Source: Rubrobacter xylanophilus DSM 9941
Lineage (GTDB): Bacteria > Actinomycetota > Rubrobacteria > Rubrobacterales > Rubrobacteraceae
NCBI RefSeq assembly: GCF_000014185.1
Contig: NC_008148.1
Location: 1,240,001 to 1,304,000, forward strand
DNA: 64,000 nucleotides
Direction of reading: 5' to 3'
The position numbers were made by a program, and so were the translations under genes. A model generated the notes under the pieces. The model was not told where the DNA came from, ran no database searches, and saw only the letters and a list, made by a program, of their open reading frames with translations. The first letter of the stretch is position 1, and each line of letters opens with the position of its first letter. This document shows, one piece after another, positions 25,042 to 33,056 of this stretch.

Positions 25042-25115
25042 GCATCGCCCCCGCGGCTAACATCTTCTCCCCGACCCCGGGGTTGCCGTCCGCTGGCTTT
25101 ACGGAAAGGAGCGCT

Positions 25116-27179
25116 GTGCTGCGGGATCTCGTCCTGGCCCTCTGTGTGGCGTTGCCCCTCGTCCTGCTGCCCGGCTACCCCTGGGCCCGGGTGCTCTCCG
25201 GGGTGGGGGACCGGGCGGCGCGGCTGGCCTTCGCGGCGGCCCTCTCGCTCGCGCTGGTGCCTCCCGCCACGATCGCCGCCGCGCGCCTCTCCGGCACGGG
25301 CGTCACCGCCGGGGCGGCCCTCCTGGGGGGCGCGGCGGTCCTCCTCTCCGGGGTGGCGGCCTGGCTGGCCTTCGGCCCCGCGCCCGCGGCGGACAAGCCC
25401 CTGCTCTCTCTCCCCGCGGCGCCGCTCGGGGTCGGGGCGCTGCTGCCGCTCGCGGGGGCGCTGCTCGCCGGGCTCGGGGTGGCCTCGGGGGCGCTCGGGG
25501 GCTGGTGGCCGCCGGTCGTCGCCGCCCTGCTCGCCGGGGCGGCGGGCGCCCTCGGGCTTCTCTCCCGGGGGAGGGAGCCCGAGCTTCCCGTTTCCCGCGA
25601 GGGCTTCGCGTTCGGAAGGCTCGGGCTTCCGGCGGCCCTGGGGCTGGCGCTCCTCTGGGGGTACTCGGGACCCGTCCTGCACGACTGGCCCTTTATCCGG
25701 GGGGTGGACCACTACTCGCATGCCGTCATGGCCAACCTGATGATGGAGCGCGCGGAGATCTACCCCTACCTCATCTACCCGCCGGGCTTCCACACGATGA
25801 CGGCGGCGGTCTCCCGGCTGAGCGGGCTCGAGCCGCTGGAGCTGTTTCCGGTGCTGGCGCCGGCCTTTCTGCTGCTCCCGGCGCTCTCGCTGTACGCGCT
25901 GGGGGGCGCCCTGTGGGGCCGGCGGTGCGGGGCGCTTGCGGCCCCGCTCGCGGTGTTGCCTGGCGGGACCTACTACTACTTCCAGGACGCCATGTACCCG
26001 AACCTGGTCACCGCGCAGTTCCTCCTGCCGATGTCCCTGGCGGCCCTCCTCCGGCTCTACGCCGCTCCGGGCCTTCGCCCGGCCCTGCTCGCGGCGCTGC
26101 TCGGCTCCTCGGTCGTGCTCTACCACCAGGTCTCGGCGATGTACCTGGGGATGCTGCTCGGGGTGCTCGGCGTCTGGGCCCTGCCGTATCTGCTGCTCAG
26201 GGAGCGGGCCCTGGGGGGGTGGCTCCTGCTCTCCTTCTCCCTGCTCGGCGCTCTCTCCGCCCTCTACGCCTGGGACACCTACGACCTGCCGCGGACGGGG
26301 GCCGGGCTACTGGGGGGCGTGGGCCCGGGGGCCACCGGCGAGGCCGTCGAGATGGCGCTCGGCACCCAGCCCCCCTACGGCTTCGAGTTTCTCTTTGGCA
26401 CCATGGTCTCGTTGCCGGTGCTCTGCCTCGGCCTCTTCGGGTGCGCGCTCGCCGCGGGCGCCGCCCGGCGGGCGGGGAGGGCGCCGGCGCTCGCCTGCCT
26501 GACGCTCTCGCTGTGGGCCTTCGTGCTCTTCGTGGGGAGCCGGACGGCGATGAGCGGCTTCCCGCAGCGCTTCGGGCGCGACCTGGGGCTCCCGCTCGCC
26601 CTGTTCGCCGCGCTCGGGCTTCTGGCGCTGCTCCGCTCGCTGGTCCCCCGCGCTCCCCTCGCCGTCTACGCGACCGCCGCGGCCGCGCTGCTCGCCGTGG
26701 GGATGGTCGGCGTGCGAGGCGTCCAGAGCCTGCAGTACGCCGCGGGGCCAAGCGTCCAGCTCACCATGACCCCCGGCATAGCCGCCGCAGGGGAGTGGCT
26801 CGAGCGGCACAACGCCGGGGGGAACATCATGGTCGGCCCGCACGCCAACCAGGTACCCAGCCGCATGATGCTCGCCATGGGCGACTACTCCGCCCTGCAG
26901 TCCTTCACCCGAAAGCAGATCCTGCGCCCCCGCGACCTGCCGCCCGGCGGCAAGGGGCCCCTGCTCGACGTGCTGCGGGTGGTCGAGAACCCCGGGGGGG
27001 AGGGGGTGCCGGGCATCCTGCGCCGGCGCGATGTCCGCTACATAGTGCTCTACAAGGACATGCCCGACAGGCCCACCCGCGACTACTGGCGGGCCTTTCT
27101 CCGCCTCCCCGAGCGCTACGAGGTCCGCTTTGAGAACGGGGACGTGCTCATCGTCGAGCCGCGCGTCGCCCGCCCGTAG
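25116..27179 (+). CDS. Large polytopic membrane protein (paralog 2)
   Basis: The 687-residue protein shares with the 19891 gene the HDWPFIRG loop, YPPGFHTMTAAVSRLSGLEP, YAWDTYDLPRT and a C-terminal soluble domain beginning MTPGIAAAGEWLERHN. It has about 14 hydrophobic segments. The start is GTG 25116 with AAGGAG at normal spacing; the open frame extends further up without a ribosome site. The duplicate suggests two related membrane transfer or transport steps in the envelope pathway. UppP follows after 76 bases on the same strand. Confidence 0.8.
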   Translation: MLRDLVLALCVALPLVLLPGYPWARVLSGVGDRAARLAFAAALSLALVPPATIAAARLSGTGVTAGAALLGGAAVLLSGVAAWLAFGPAPAADKPLLSLPAAPLGVGALLPLAGALLAGLGVASGALGGWWPPVVAALLAGAAGALGLLSRGREPELPVSREGFAFGRLGLPAALGLALLWGYSGPVLHDWPFIRGVDHYSHAVMANLMMERAEIYPYLIYPPGFHTMTAAVSRLSGLEPLELFPVLAPAFLLLPALSLYALGGALWGRRCGALAAPLAVLPGGTYYYFQDAMYPNLVTAQFLLPMSLAALLRLYAAPGLRPALLAALLGSSVVLYHQVSAMYLGMLLGVLGVWALPYLLLRERALGGWLLLSFSLLGALSALYAWDTYDLPRTGAGLLGGVGPGATGEAVEMALGTQPPYGFEFLFGTMVSLPVLCLGLFGCALAAGAARRAGRAPALACLTLSLWAFVLFVGSRTAMSGFPQRFGRDLGLPLALFAALGLLALLRSLVPRAPLAVYATAAAALLAVGMVGVRGVQSLQYAAGPSVQLTMTPGIAAAGEWLERHNAGGNIMVGPHANQVPSRMMLAMGDYSALQSFTRKQILRPRDLPPGGKGPLLDVLRVVENPGGEGVPGILRRRDVRYIVLYKDMPDRPTRDYWRAFLRLPERYEVRFENGDVLIVEPRVARP

Positions 27180-27255
27180 GCCACCGCCGCCGCATCTTGC
27201 GGTAGTATTCTTGGGCTGTTTTGGCCGTTGGCGGGACGAGAAAGGATCTTCTGGT

Positions 27256-28074
27256 TTGCTAGAGCTTTTGCAGGCGGTGCTCCTGGGCGCGGTGCAGGGG
27301 CTCACCGAGTTTCTGCCGGTCTCCAGCTCCGGCCACCTGCTGCTGGGCCAGTACTTTCTGGGGCTCGACCAGGACAGGTTCGGGCTCTCCTTCGACGTGG
27401 CGCTCCACCTGGGGACGCTGGTCGCGGTGGTGGTCTTCTTCCGGAGGGACCTCCTGCGGATGGCCGGGGCGTTTGTTCGCTCCCTCACCCGCGGCCGCGA
27501 CCTCTCCGAGCCCGACCAGCGCCTGGCGTATTTGGTGCTGGCCGCGACCGTCCCGGCGGCCCTCATCGGCTACCTCTGGGAGGACTTCTTCGAAACCGCG
27601 GTGCGCAGCCCCTGGGTCGTGGTCTTCAACCTGGCCTTCGTGGGCCTGCTGTTCCTGGTGGCCGAGGCCGTCGGGCGCAAGAGCCGGCGGGCGGAGAAGA
27701 TGGGCTTTGCGGAGGCGGTGGGCATCGGGCTCGCCCAGGCCGCGGCGCTGGTGCCCGGGGTCTCGCGCTCGGGGGCGACGATCACGCTCGGGCTCCTGTT
27801 CGGCCTGCGGCGGGAGGAGGCGGCGCGCTTCTCCTTCCTGATGAGCGCCCCCATCATCGCGGGGGCCGGGACGCTGCAGCTCGGGGAGGTGCTCGCCGAG
27901 GGGATGGGGGCCGAGCAGGCGCTGATGTTCGCGGTGGGCTTTCTGTGCTCGGCCGTGGTGGGCTATCTGGCCATAAGGTTCTTCATCTCCTTCGTCGCCC
28001 GCTACAGCCTGCGGGCCTTCGCCTACTACCGTTTCGCGCTGGCGGCGCTCGTGGCCGCGCTGCTCCTGCTTTGA
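27256..28074 (+). CDS. uppP: Undecaprenyl-diphosphatase UppP (BacA)
   Basis: The 272-residue membrane protein carries both UppP signatures: GLTEFLPVSSSGHLLLGQ near the N-terminus and PGVSRSGATITLGLLFGL in the second half (catalytic Glu, Ser and Arg residues present). It recycles undecaprenyl pyrophosphate to the monophosphate lipid carrier for peptidoglycan and surface glycans, which suits its place after the envelope genes. The start is TTG 27256 behind AAAGGA. A TAGTAT hexamer lies in the upstream gap. Confidence 0.95.
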   Translation: MLELLQAVLLGAVQGLTEFLPVSSSGHLLLGQYFLGLDQDRFGLSFDVALHLGTLVAVVVFFRRDLLRMAGAFVRSLTRGRDLSEPDQRLAYLVLAATVPAALIGYLWEDFFETAVRSPWVVVFNLAFVGLLFLVAEAVGRKSRRAEKMGFAEAVGIGLAQAAALVPGVSRSGATITLGLLFGLRREEAARFSFLMSAPIIAGAGTLQLGEVLAEGMGAEQALMFAVGFLCSAVVGYLAIRFFISFVARYSLRAFAYYRFALAALVAALLLL

Positions 28075-28099
28075 ACCGCGGGCCCTTTTCTGCTAACTT
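28071..28099 (+). promoter_or_regulatory. Promoter of the pheA leader
   Basis: TTGAAC (28071-28076, overlapping the uppP stop) and TAACTT (28094-28099) are 17 bases apart. Confidence 0.5.
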
Positions 28100-28109
28100 G
28101 GGGGACGCC

Positions 28110-28190
28110 ATGGTGCGTGCGGCGGGGAAGACGCGGCGATTTACCAGGGAGGGGCGCGCCCCCTCCGGGCGCGGCGCGCCCCTCCTTTAG
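28110..28190 (+). CDS. Short leader ORF (26 codons) before pheA
   Basis: An ATG ten bases after the TAACTT element opens a 26-codon frame rich in Arg and Gly with a single Phe codon (TTT), ending TAG at 28188. A perfect 13-bp stem lies inside its second half. It may be a regulatory leader peptide, but a single Phe codon does not fit the classical pheA attenuator. It could also be non-coding RNA. Confidence 0.35.
   Translation: MVRAAGKTRRFTREGRAPSGRGAPLL
28148..28185 (+). terminator. Strong stem-loop in the uppP-pheA gap
   Basis: Perfect 13-bp arms (28148-28160 and 28173-28185) enclose a 12-base loop and are followed by TTTAG. It could end uppP transcription or act as an attenuator before pheA. 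Confidence 0.55.
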
Positions 28191-28256
28191 CCCGGGAGCG
28201 CCCGGCACTTCTCCACAGCCGCGTGTAGAGGAAAGACCCCAGGAGGCCGCACGACC

Positions 28257-29372
28257 GTGTATTCCACCGACCAGCCCGCAGGAGCCGGGGAGCGCGGGAT
28301 CTCCGAGCTTCGCGCCGGGATAGACGAGATCGACGCCGAGATAGTCCGCCTGCTCGACCGCCGGGCGCGGCTCGCCAGGAAGATCGGCGAGTTCAAGCGC
28401 AGGAACGGGCTCGAGGCCTACGTGCCGGCCCGCGAGCGGGCGGTGCTGGACAGGGTGCTGAGGATCAGCGAGGGGGACTTCCCCCGCCGGGGGCTCGAGA
28501 CGGTCTTCCGGGAGATCATCTCCTCCTCCATCTCGCTTGAGGAGCGGATGAAGGTGGCCTACCTGGGGCCGGAGACCACCTTCACCCACGAGGCGGCCCT
28601 GCGGGCCTTCGGGGCCAGCGTGGAGCTGGAGCCGCAGGCCACGGTCTCCGACGTCTTCGCCCGGGTGGAGCGGGGCGAGGCCCAGCACGGGGTGGTGCCG
28701 CTCGAGAACTCCATGGAGGGGGCGGTGACCCACACCCTCGACGAGCTGATGAACAGCCCGCTGAAGATCTGCGGGGAGGTCTACCTCCCGATCATGCAGA
28801 ACCTCCTCTCCCGCGAGGACTCCCTCGAGAAGGTGAGGGTCGTCTGCTCCCACCCGATGGCCCTCGCGCAGTCGGCGCCCTGGCTGCGGAAGAACCTCCC
28901 CGCCGCCCGGCTGCAGGAGGTCGAGTCCACGGGGGAGGCGGCCCGTATGGCGGCCTCCCGCCCCGGGTTCGCCGCGGTGGGGAGCGCCCTCGCCGCCGAG
29001 TCCTACGGCCTCAAGGTGCTCGCCCGCGGCATCCAGGACGCCCGCACCAACACCACCCGGTTTATCGTGCTGGGGCGGAAGTGGGCGGGCAGGACGGGCC
29101 GGGACAAGACCAGCGTGGTCTTCTCCGTCAAGGACCGCCCGGGCGTGCTGCGCGACGCGCTCTCGGCCTTCGCCGAGGAGGGGATAAACCTCACCCGGAT
29201 AGAGAGCCGCCCGAGCCGCAAGCGGGCCTGGACGTACGTGTTCTTCGCGGACTTCCAGGGCCACCCCGAGGAGGAGCGGGTCGGGCGGGCGCTGGAGGCG
29301 CTGGAGGAGCACTGCCCGTACGTGGTCCTGATCGGGGCCTACCCCGAGGCGCGCGACCCGGAGGGGCTCTAG
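28257..29372 (+). CDS. pheA: Chorismate mutase-prephenate dehydratase (P-protein)
   Basis: The 371-residue bifunctional enzyme has an N-terminal AroQ chorismate mutase (ISELRAGIDEIDAEIVRLLD to about residue 100). It continues with a prephenate dehydratase domain (VAYLGPETTFTHEAA, VPLENSMEGAV, NTTRFIVLG with the TRF motif) and a C-terminal ACT domain (KDRPGVLRDALSAFAEEGIN, ESRPSRK) for feedback by Phe. It converts chorismate to phenylpyruvate. The GTG start has AGGAGG ten bases upstream. A leader with a stem-loop precedes it. Confidence 0.95.
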   Translation: MYSTDQPAGAGERGISELRAGIDEIDAEIVRLLDRRARLARKIGEFKRRNGLEAYVPARERAVLDRVLRISEGDFPRRGLETVFREIISSSISLEERMKVAYLGPETTFTHEAALRAFGASVELEPQATVSDVFARVERGEAQHGVVPLENSMEGAVTHTLDELMNSPLKICGEVYLPIMQNLLSREDSLEKVRVVCSHPMALAQSAPWLRKNLPAARLQEVESTGEAARMAASRPGFAAVGSALAAESYGLKVLARGIQDARTNTTRFIVLGRKWAGRTGRDKTSVVFSVKDRPGVLRDALSAFAEEGINLTRIESRPSRKRAWTYVFFADFQGHPEEERVGRALEALEEHCPYVVLIGAYPEARDPEGL

Positions 29373-29377
29373 GGGCC

Positions 29378-29611
29378 TTGGGCTTCAAGCGGGCGGCGGA
29401 GGAGGTGCTGCGGGAGGTCGGCCGGCCGCTGCACTACACGGACATAACCGAGCTGGCCCTGGAGGCCGGCTACCTAAAGACCCGCGGCAGGACGCCGCAC
29501 AACACCATGCGGGCCCGGCTCTCGGTGGACGTGCGGGACAACCCCGAGAGCCCCTTCGTCCAGACGGCCCCCGGCGTCTACGGCCTGCGGGGCATGCCAA
29601 AGGGCCGCTAG
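29378..29611 (+). CDS. HARE-HTH domain protein
   Basis: The 77-residue frame starts at TTG 29378, five bases after pheA. It resembles the HARE-HTH (HB1/ASXL) winged helix: FKRAAEEVLREVGRPLHYTD, then ITELALEAGYL, RGRTPHNTMRARLS and the GVYGLRG ending. Such domains occur in the RNA polymerase delta subunit and in DNA-modification systems, where they are proposed to contact DNA. Here it stands alone. The function is unknown; co-transcription with pheA is likely from spacing. Confidence 0.7.
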   Translation: MGFKRAAEEVLREVGRPLHYTDITELALEAGYLKTRGRTPHNTMRARLSVDVRDNPESPFVQTAPGVYGLRGMPKGR

Positions 29612-29619
29612 AGATGCTG

Positions 29620-29627
29620 TATATTCT
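29620..29627 (+). promoter_or_regulatory. -10-like element before the 240-residue gene
   Basis: TATATTCT lies 38 bases before the TTG at 29666, offering overlapping TATATT and TATTCT hexamers. Confidence 0.35.
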
Positions 29628-29665
29628 GTGGCGGTCCTGCGGACGAGGAGAGAGCGGAGGGAGCC

Positions 29666-30388
29666 TTGCATATGGTCGAGCTTGCCGACAAGACGGCCGA
29701 AGCCGCGTGGAAGATCCGGAACCTCGAGGACTTCGACGCCCGCCTGGAGCGCGCCGCCCGTAGGGTGGACGAGCTAACCGGGCGCCCGGAGGCGGCTCTG
29801 GTGATCTACGAGGCCGCCCTGATGAAGAGCGGGCGGCCCCGCGAGGAGGTGGCCGGGCTGGTGGACCGCTTCCGGGAGACCTTCGAGGACGAGGAGGAGC
29901 CCCTGACCATCCCCCGGGTCAGCGCCCTGATGAAGGTGGAGGGCGACGAGTGGTTCTTCGGCGACAGGGAGCTGAGGGTGCTCACCGGCCAGCTCCTGGG
30001 GCAGTTCCAGCACCGGGTGGCGCAGTACAACTACCTGGACGAACGCACCGTCCTGCGCCGCTGGGCGGACTCCTACGATACCCGGCTGTTCATCCGGCGC
30101 AGGATACTGGACACCGAGCCGGTGGTGGGGGTGACGGGGGCCTTCGACCTTGAGCTCATGCAGTACCTGCGGGTGATCGCGGGGGGAGACACCCTGGTGC
30201 CCACCGAGGGGGTGGCGCGGGGCCTGGAGCTGCTGGGCCTCGAGCGCACCTCCGACGGCTACGAGACGCTCGCCCGCGCCGAGCGGGTGGCGCTGCACCT
30301 GGAGCTTCCGGCCCCGGTGGTGGGGGAGATGCTCGAGGAGTTCGCCCGGGAGGGGTTCACCGGTTTCCCCGCGCCTCCGGGGGGCTGA
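29666..30388 (+). CDS. Unknown 240-residue helical protein, possibly HhH-GPD-like
   Basis: The soluble protein is mostly helical. Its second half (GVTGAFDLELMQYLRV, then GDTLVPTEGVARGLELLGLE) resembles the end of the endonuclease III/HhH-GPD fold, where a hairpin is followed by a DTHVxRxLxRLGL-like segment. However, the catalytic Lys/Asp pattern and FeS Cys residues are absent. It may therefore be a DNA-binding relic or an unrelated helical protein. The start is TTG 29666 or ATG 29672, both reachable from GGAGGG. No neighbours suggest its job. Confidence 0.7.
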   Translation: MHMVELADKTAEAAWKIRNLEDFDARLERAARRVDELTGRPEAALVIYEAALMKSGRPREEVAGLVDRFRETFEDEEEPLTIPRVSALMKVEGDEWFFGDRELRVLTGQLLGQFQHRVAQYNYLDERTVLRRWADSYDTRLFIRRRILDTEPVVGVTGAFDLELMQYLRVIAGGDTLVPTEGVARGLELLGLERTSDGYETLARAERVALHLELPAPVVGEMLEEFAREGFTGFPAPPGG

Positions 30389-30452
30389 GGCCCAAAGAGA
30401 ACACGCAGGGGTAGGGTAAGAGGCCGCCCGGGGAAAACCGGCCGCGAGGTGG

Positions 30453-30458
30453 TAGAAT
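30453..30458 (+). promoter_or_regulatory. -10 element of the HTH-CSD gene
   Basis: TAGAAT gives a predicted start near 30465 and a leader of about 70 bases to the ATG at 30534. Confidence 0.4.
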
Positions 30459-30533
30459 CCCCTGGCACCCGGCCATGCCATGCATAAAACCCCGGCAGCG
30501 GCGCGAGAGGCAGACAAGGAGCAGGCGCACCTG

Positions 30534-31127
30534 ATGGCAGATTCCAAAAAGCGCATAGCACTAAAGCCGCATATAGACCAGATCCGGGAGTGGGTGGACC
30601 AGGGCAAGAGCGACGAGTGGATCGCCGACGCCCTGGGCACCAGCGCCTCCTCCGTGCAGTCGTTCCGCTCCCGCAACGACATCTACCGCCGGGAGAGGGT
30701 GCAGCGCGAGCCCGAGAGCATCTTCGAGGGCGTGCTGGACCACGGCGAGCGCGACGGGTGGGGCCTGTGGCTCGACCCTTCGGTGGCCGAGGACCCCATC
30801 TGGAAGCGCCACTGGCAGGATGTGGACGCCGTGGTGGTGAAGCTGGCGCGCGAGGCCATAGTCCTGGAGCCCGACCGCGCCGAGCAGGAGGGCGGGGAGA
30901 AGCCCGCCCGGCAGGCCCGGCCCTCCCAGCGGGAGCAGGGCCGCGTGAAGTGGTTCGACCCCGAGAAGGGGTACGGCTTTCTCGTCCGGCCCGGCGGTGA
31001 GGACCTCTTCGTACATCACTCTGAGGTGGAGGGTGATGCCTCCTCCCTCGGGCAGGGGGTCGAGGTGGAGTACGAGGTCGGGCGCAACGAGCGCGGCCCG
31101 AACGCCCGGCGGGTGAGGGTGCTCTAG
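30534..31127 (+). CDS. HTH protein with C-terminal cold-shock domain
   Basis: The product (197 residues from ATG 30534) has an N-terminal helix-turn-helix-like part (EWVDQGKSDEWIADALGT then SASSVQSFRSRN) and a middle region with many Trp (GWGLWLDPSVAEDPIWKRHW). After an Arg/Gln/Glu linker comes a complete cold-shock domain with RNP-1-like GRVKWFDPEKGYGFL and RNP-2-like DLFVHHSEVEG. Single-domain CSPs bind RNA or single-stranded DNA; the fusion suggests a DNA-tethered nucleic-acid chaperone or regulator. AAGGAG lies 12 bases before ATG 30534; ATG 30480 would add 18 residues. It is convergent with the phosphatase gene. Confidence 0.8.
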   Translation: MADSKKRIALKPHIDQIREWVDQGKSDEWIADALGTSASSVQSFRSRNDIYRRERVQREPESIFEGVLDHGERDGWGLWLDPSVAEDPIWKRHWQDVDAVVVKLAREAIVLEPDRAEQEGGEKPARQARPSQREQGRVKWFDPEKGYGFLVRPGGEDLFVHHSEVEGDASSLGQGVEVEYEVGRNERGPNARRVRVL

Positions 31128-31133
31128 GTTTCG

Positions 31134-31796
31134 CTACTCCACCGTGGAGGTCTTCGGGTCCGGCTCCTCGGGCAGGTGGCCGGTGGAGGCCAGCTCGATC
31201 AGCTGCGGCTCGCCGCCGGGGGGCCAGAGGATCCTGGTTATGGAGGCGTTGGGGGCCCGGCGGTCGCCGGCGAGCACGCCCGGGCCGAAGCGGGCGCGCA
31301 GGAAGGCGCGGATGGCGCCGCCGTGGGAGACGACCACCACGAGCCCGCCGCGCGGGTGGCGTTCCCGGATCTCCGCGATGGCCGCCTCGAAGCGGCCCAG
31401 CACCTCCTCGTCCGTCTCGGCCCCGACCAGCCGCCAGCGCTCCTGCTCCGGGACGGCGAGGAACTTCTCCAGCAGCTCCGGGAAGCGGGCCGCGCGCTCC
31501 TCGTGGGTGGTGCCCTCCAGCACGCCGCCCCGGCGCTCCGTCAGCCCGTCCAGCGGGACTATCTCCCCCCCGTAGCCCGCCTCGCGGGCCAGGATCTCGG
31601 CGGTCTCGAAGGCCCTCTGCAGGGGGCTCGAGTAGATGGCCGAGATGGCGCGCCCCGCCAGCGCGCGGCCGGCGTGCCGGGCCTGGAGCCTTCCCTCCTC
31701 GGAGAGGGGGAACTCCAGCTGTCCCTGCCAGATCCTTCTCGCGTTCGCCGTGGACTGGCCGTGGCGTATCAGCAGCAACTCCAGGGTTCGCGGCAT
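31134..31796 (-). CDS. Histidine phosphatase (phosphoglycerate-mutase-like)
   Basis: The 220-residue enzyme has the phosphohistidine motif LLIRHGQSTAN at residues 6-16, YSSPLQRAFETAE, an acidic general-acid segment and VVSHGGAIRAF with the second His. This is the cobC/GpmB-like branch, acting on small phosphoesters. The start is ATG 31796, chosen because a TAAGCT hexamer (31809-31804) ends seven bases before it, giving a leaderless mRNA. It is divergent from the unknown gene at 31894. The exact substrate is unknown. Confidence 0.88.
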   Translation of the reverse strand: MPRTLELLLIRHGQSTANARRIWQGQLEFPLSEEGRLQARHAGRALAGRAISAIYSSPLQRAFETAEILAREAGYGGEIVPLDGLTERRGGVLEGTTHEERAARFPELLEKFLAVPEQERWRLVGAETDEEVLGRFEAAIAEIRERHPRGGLVVVVSHGGAIRAFLRARFGPGVLAGDRRAPNASITRILWPPGGEPQLIELASTGHLPEEPDPKTSTVE

Positions 31797-31847
31797 GGCG
31801 GTAAGCTTAGGGCATGCCTCCACGTTTCGGCAACCCTCAACCAGTGC

Positions 31848-31853
31848 TAGAAT
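31848..31853 (+). promoter_or_regulatory. -10 element of the 31894 gene
   Basis: TAGAAT would start transcription near 31860. The leader then carries GGGGAGGA before the GTG at 31894. Confidence 0.4.
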
Positions 31854-31893
31854 CCTCCCAGCCGCTTTGAGGCTGAGGGGAGGATTGCCGGAA

Positions 31894-32718
31894 GTGTTGT
31901 GGAAGAGAAGAGGTGGTGCCGTGCCTGAGGAGGGCGACCTGGAAGCTGCGGGGCGGCGGGCGATGCCGGTCCGGGTCGAGCCGGGAGCGCCGCGCCCGGC
32001 GACGATCCTGCAGGTGGCGGAGGAGCTTGAGGCGCGGGGCGTGGAGATCTCCGAGCTGTTCAAGGAGGTGCGCTCGCCCGCCGGAGAGGCGGTCTACCCG
32101 ATACACGCCCGGCGCGAGGGTCAGGAGCTGTTCGTGGAGGTGGAGACCGGGGCCTGGGACGAGCCGGTGCGCCGGGGGATCCTGAGGCGCGCCGCCGTGC
32201 TGCGGCGCTCCGAGCACGCCGGGGCGGAGCTCGAGATCCTGAGCGCCCACCCGGTGCCGCCCGAAATACGCTTCCTCACCGGTCGCTCCCCCGGAGCCCT
32301 GCTGCAGCTGGACCTGATAGACGGCAGCCTGGACCGCCCGGAGGAGTTCGCCGAGCTCTTCCGGGAGGCGGCGGGCCGCCGGTGGGGGGTAGACCTGGAC
32401 TACAGCCCGGAGAGCCTGCCCCTCACCGAGGAGCTAATCCTGGCCGCCCTCGACGGGGGGGAGGGCGGCGGCCGGGCCCCGGCGCTGGAGCCGCTGGCGG
32501 GCGGCCTGGGCTGCTTTCTCGGCGAGATAATCCGCCGCAGCGCCCCCTCCCAGGGCTCCTGGACCCGCGAGCCGGGTGAGGACGCGCCGCTGGTGGAGTG
32601 CGGCGACTACCTGCTGGACCCGATCGGCAAGGCCCGCGCCTTCCTGAAGGAGGGCCCGGAGGACTCCATCTCCTTCTACGCCCGCTACGCCCTGGAGCAG
32701 CTGGGCTCTCAGGCGTAG
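31894..32718 (+). CDS. Unknown soluble protein
   Basis: The protein (274 residues from GTG 31894; 265 from GTG 31921) is acidic and soluble. Its C-terminal third has LGCFLGEIIRRS, a W near SQGSW, then CGDYLLDPIGKARAFLKEG and FYARYALEQLG. This is the pattern of uncharacterised bacterial proteins that end with an amphipathic 'LGEyLG...P...k.l..g' block. GGGGAGGA lies at ideal distance from GTG 31894. It is divergent from the histidine phosphatase and overlaps the convergent glutaredoxin by ten bases. Function unknown. Confidence 0.7.
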   Translation: MLWKRRGGAVPEEGDLEAAGRRAMPVRVEPGAPRPATILQVAEELEARGVEISELFKEVRSPAGEAVYPIHARREGQELFVEVETGAWDEPVRRGILRRAAVLRRSEHAGAELEILSAHPVPPEIRFLTGRSPGALLQLDLIDGSLDRPEEFAELFREAAGRRWGVDLDYSPESLPLTEELILAALDGGEGGGRAPALEPLAGGLGCFLGEIIRRSAPSQGSWTREPGEDAPLVECGDYLLDPIGKARAFLKEGPEDSISFYARYALEQLGSQA

Positions 32719-32960
32719 CGCCTGCGGAGCTCCCGGATGATGTTCGTGGAGTCCACCAGGACCTCGTCGCCGATGGTGAGGACCGGTATCGCCCGCTGCC
32801 CGGAGAGCCGGATGACCTCCTCGCGCCCGTCGGCGTCGGCGTCTACCGCCTCGTAGGAGAGCCCGAGCCGCTCGAGCTCCTTCTCCACCCTCCGGCAGTA
32901 CGGGCAGTAGCTCCCGGTGTACAGCCGGATCTCCGCCTCCTCGCGCGCAGCCTCGCTCAT
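32709..32960 (-). CDS. Glutaredoxin-like protein
   Basis: The 83-residue protein has the thioredoxin fold: IRLYTGSYCPYCRRVEKELE with the CPYC redox motif, the cis-Pro in QRAIPVLTIGDE and VDSTNIIRELRRRY at the end, which resembles the GST N-terminal type. It reduces disulfides or mixed thiols; mycothiol or an analogue may be the partner in this lineage. The start is ATG 32960; upstream in-frame codons lack support. A TATAAT lies on the minus strand at 33022-33017. Confidence 0.88.
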   Translation of the reverse strand: MSEAAREEAEIRLYTGSYCPYCRRVEKELERLGLSYEAVDADADGREEVIRLSGQRAIPVLTIGDEVLVDSTNIIRELRRRYA

Positions 32961-33016
32961 CGTCTCAAAACACCTCTCATAGAGATAAGTCGCCTCCAAA
33001 ATGCCTTCGGCCCGGG

Positions 33017-33022
33017 ATTATA
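33017..33022. promoter_or_regulatory. Back-to-back -10 hexamers, glutaredoxin/VanW divergent promoters
   Basis: The minus strand reads TATAAT (toward the glutaredoxin gene). The plus strand reads TATACC three bases further on (33020-33025), toward the VanW gene. Both genes may use this A/T island. Confidence 0.4.
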
Positions 33023-33056
33023 CCCGCCCCCGCCAGACCCCCCCCGAGAGTCCGCT

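Noticed and set aside
28110-28190. Classical phenylalanine attenuator or T-box for pheA
   Set aside because: Only one Phe codon is present in the short ORF and I see no T-box sequence or specifier-loop layout.
31853-31883. Hairpin that could hide the ribosome site (TCCTCC with GGAGGA) before the 31894 gene, like an RNA thermometer
   Set aside because: The TCCTCC arm overlaps the TAGAAT -10 hexamer, so it would not be in the RNA if transcription starts near 31860.
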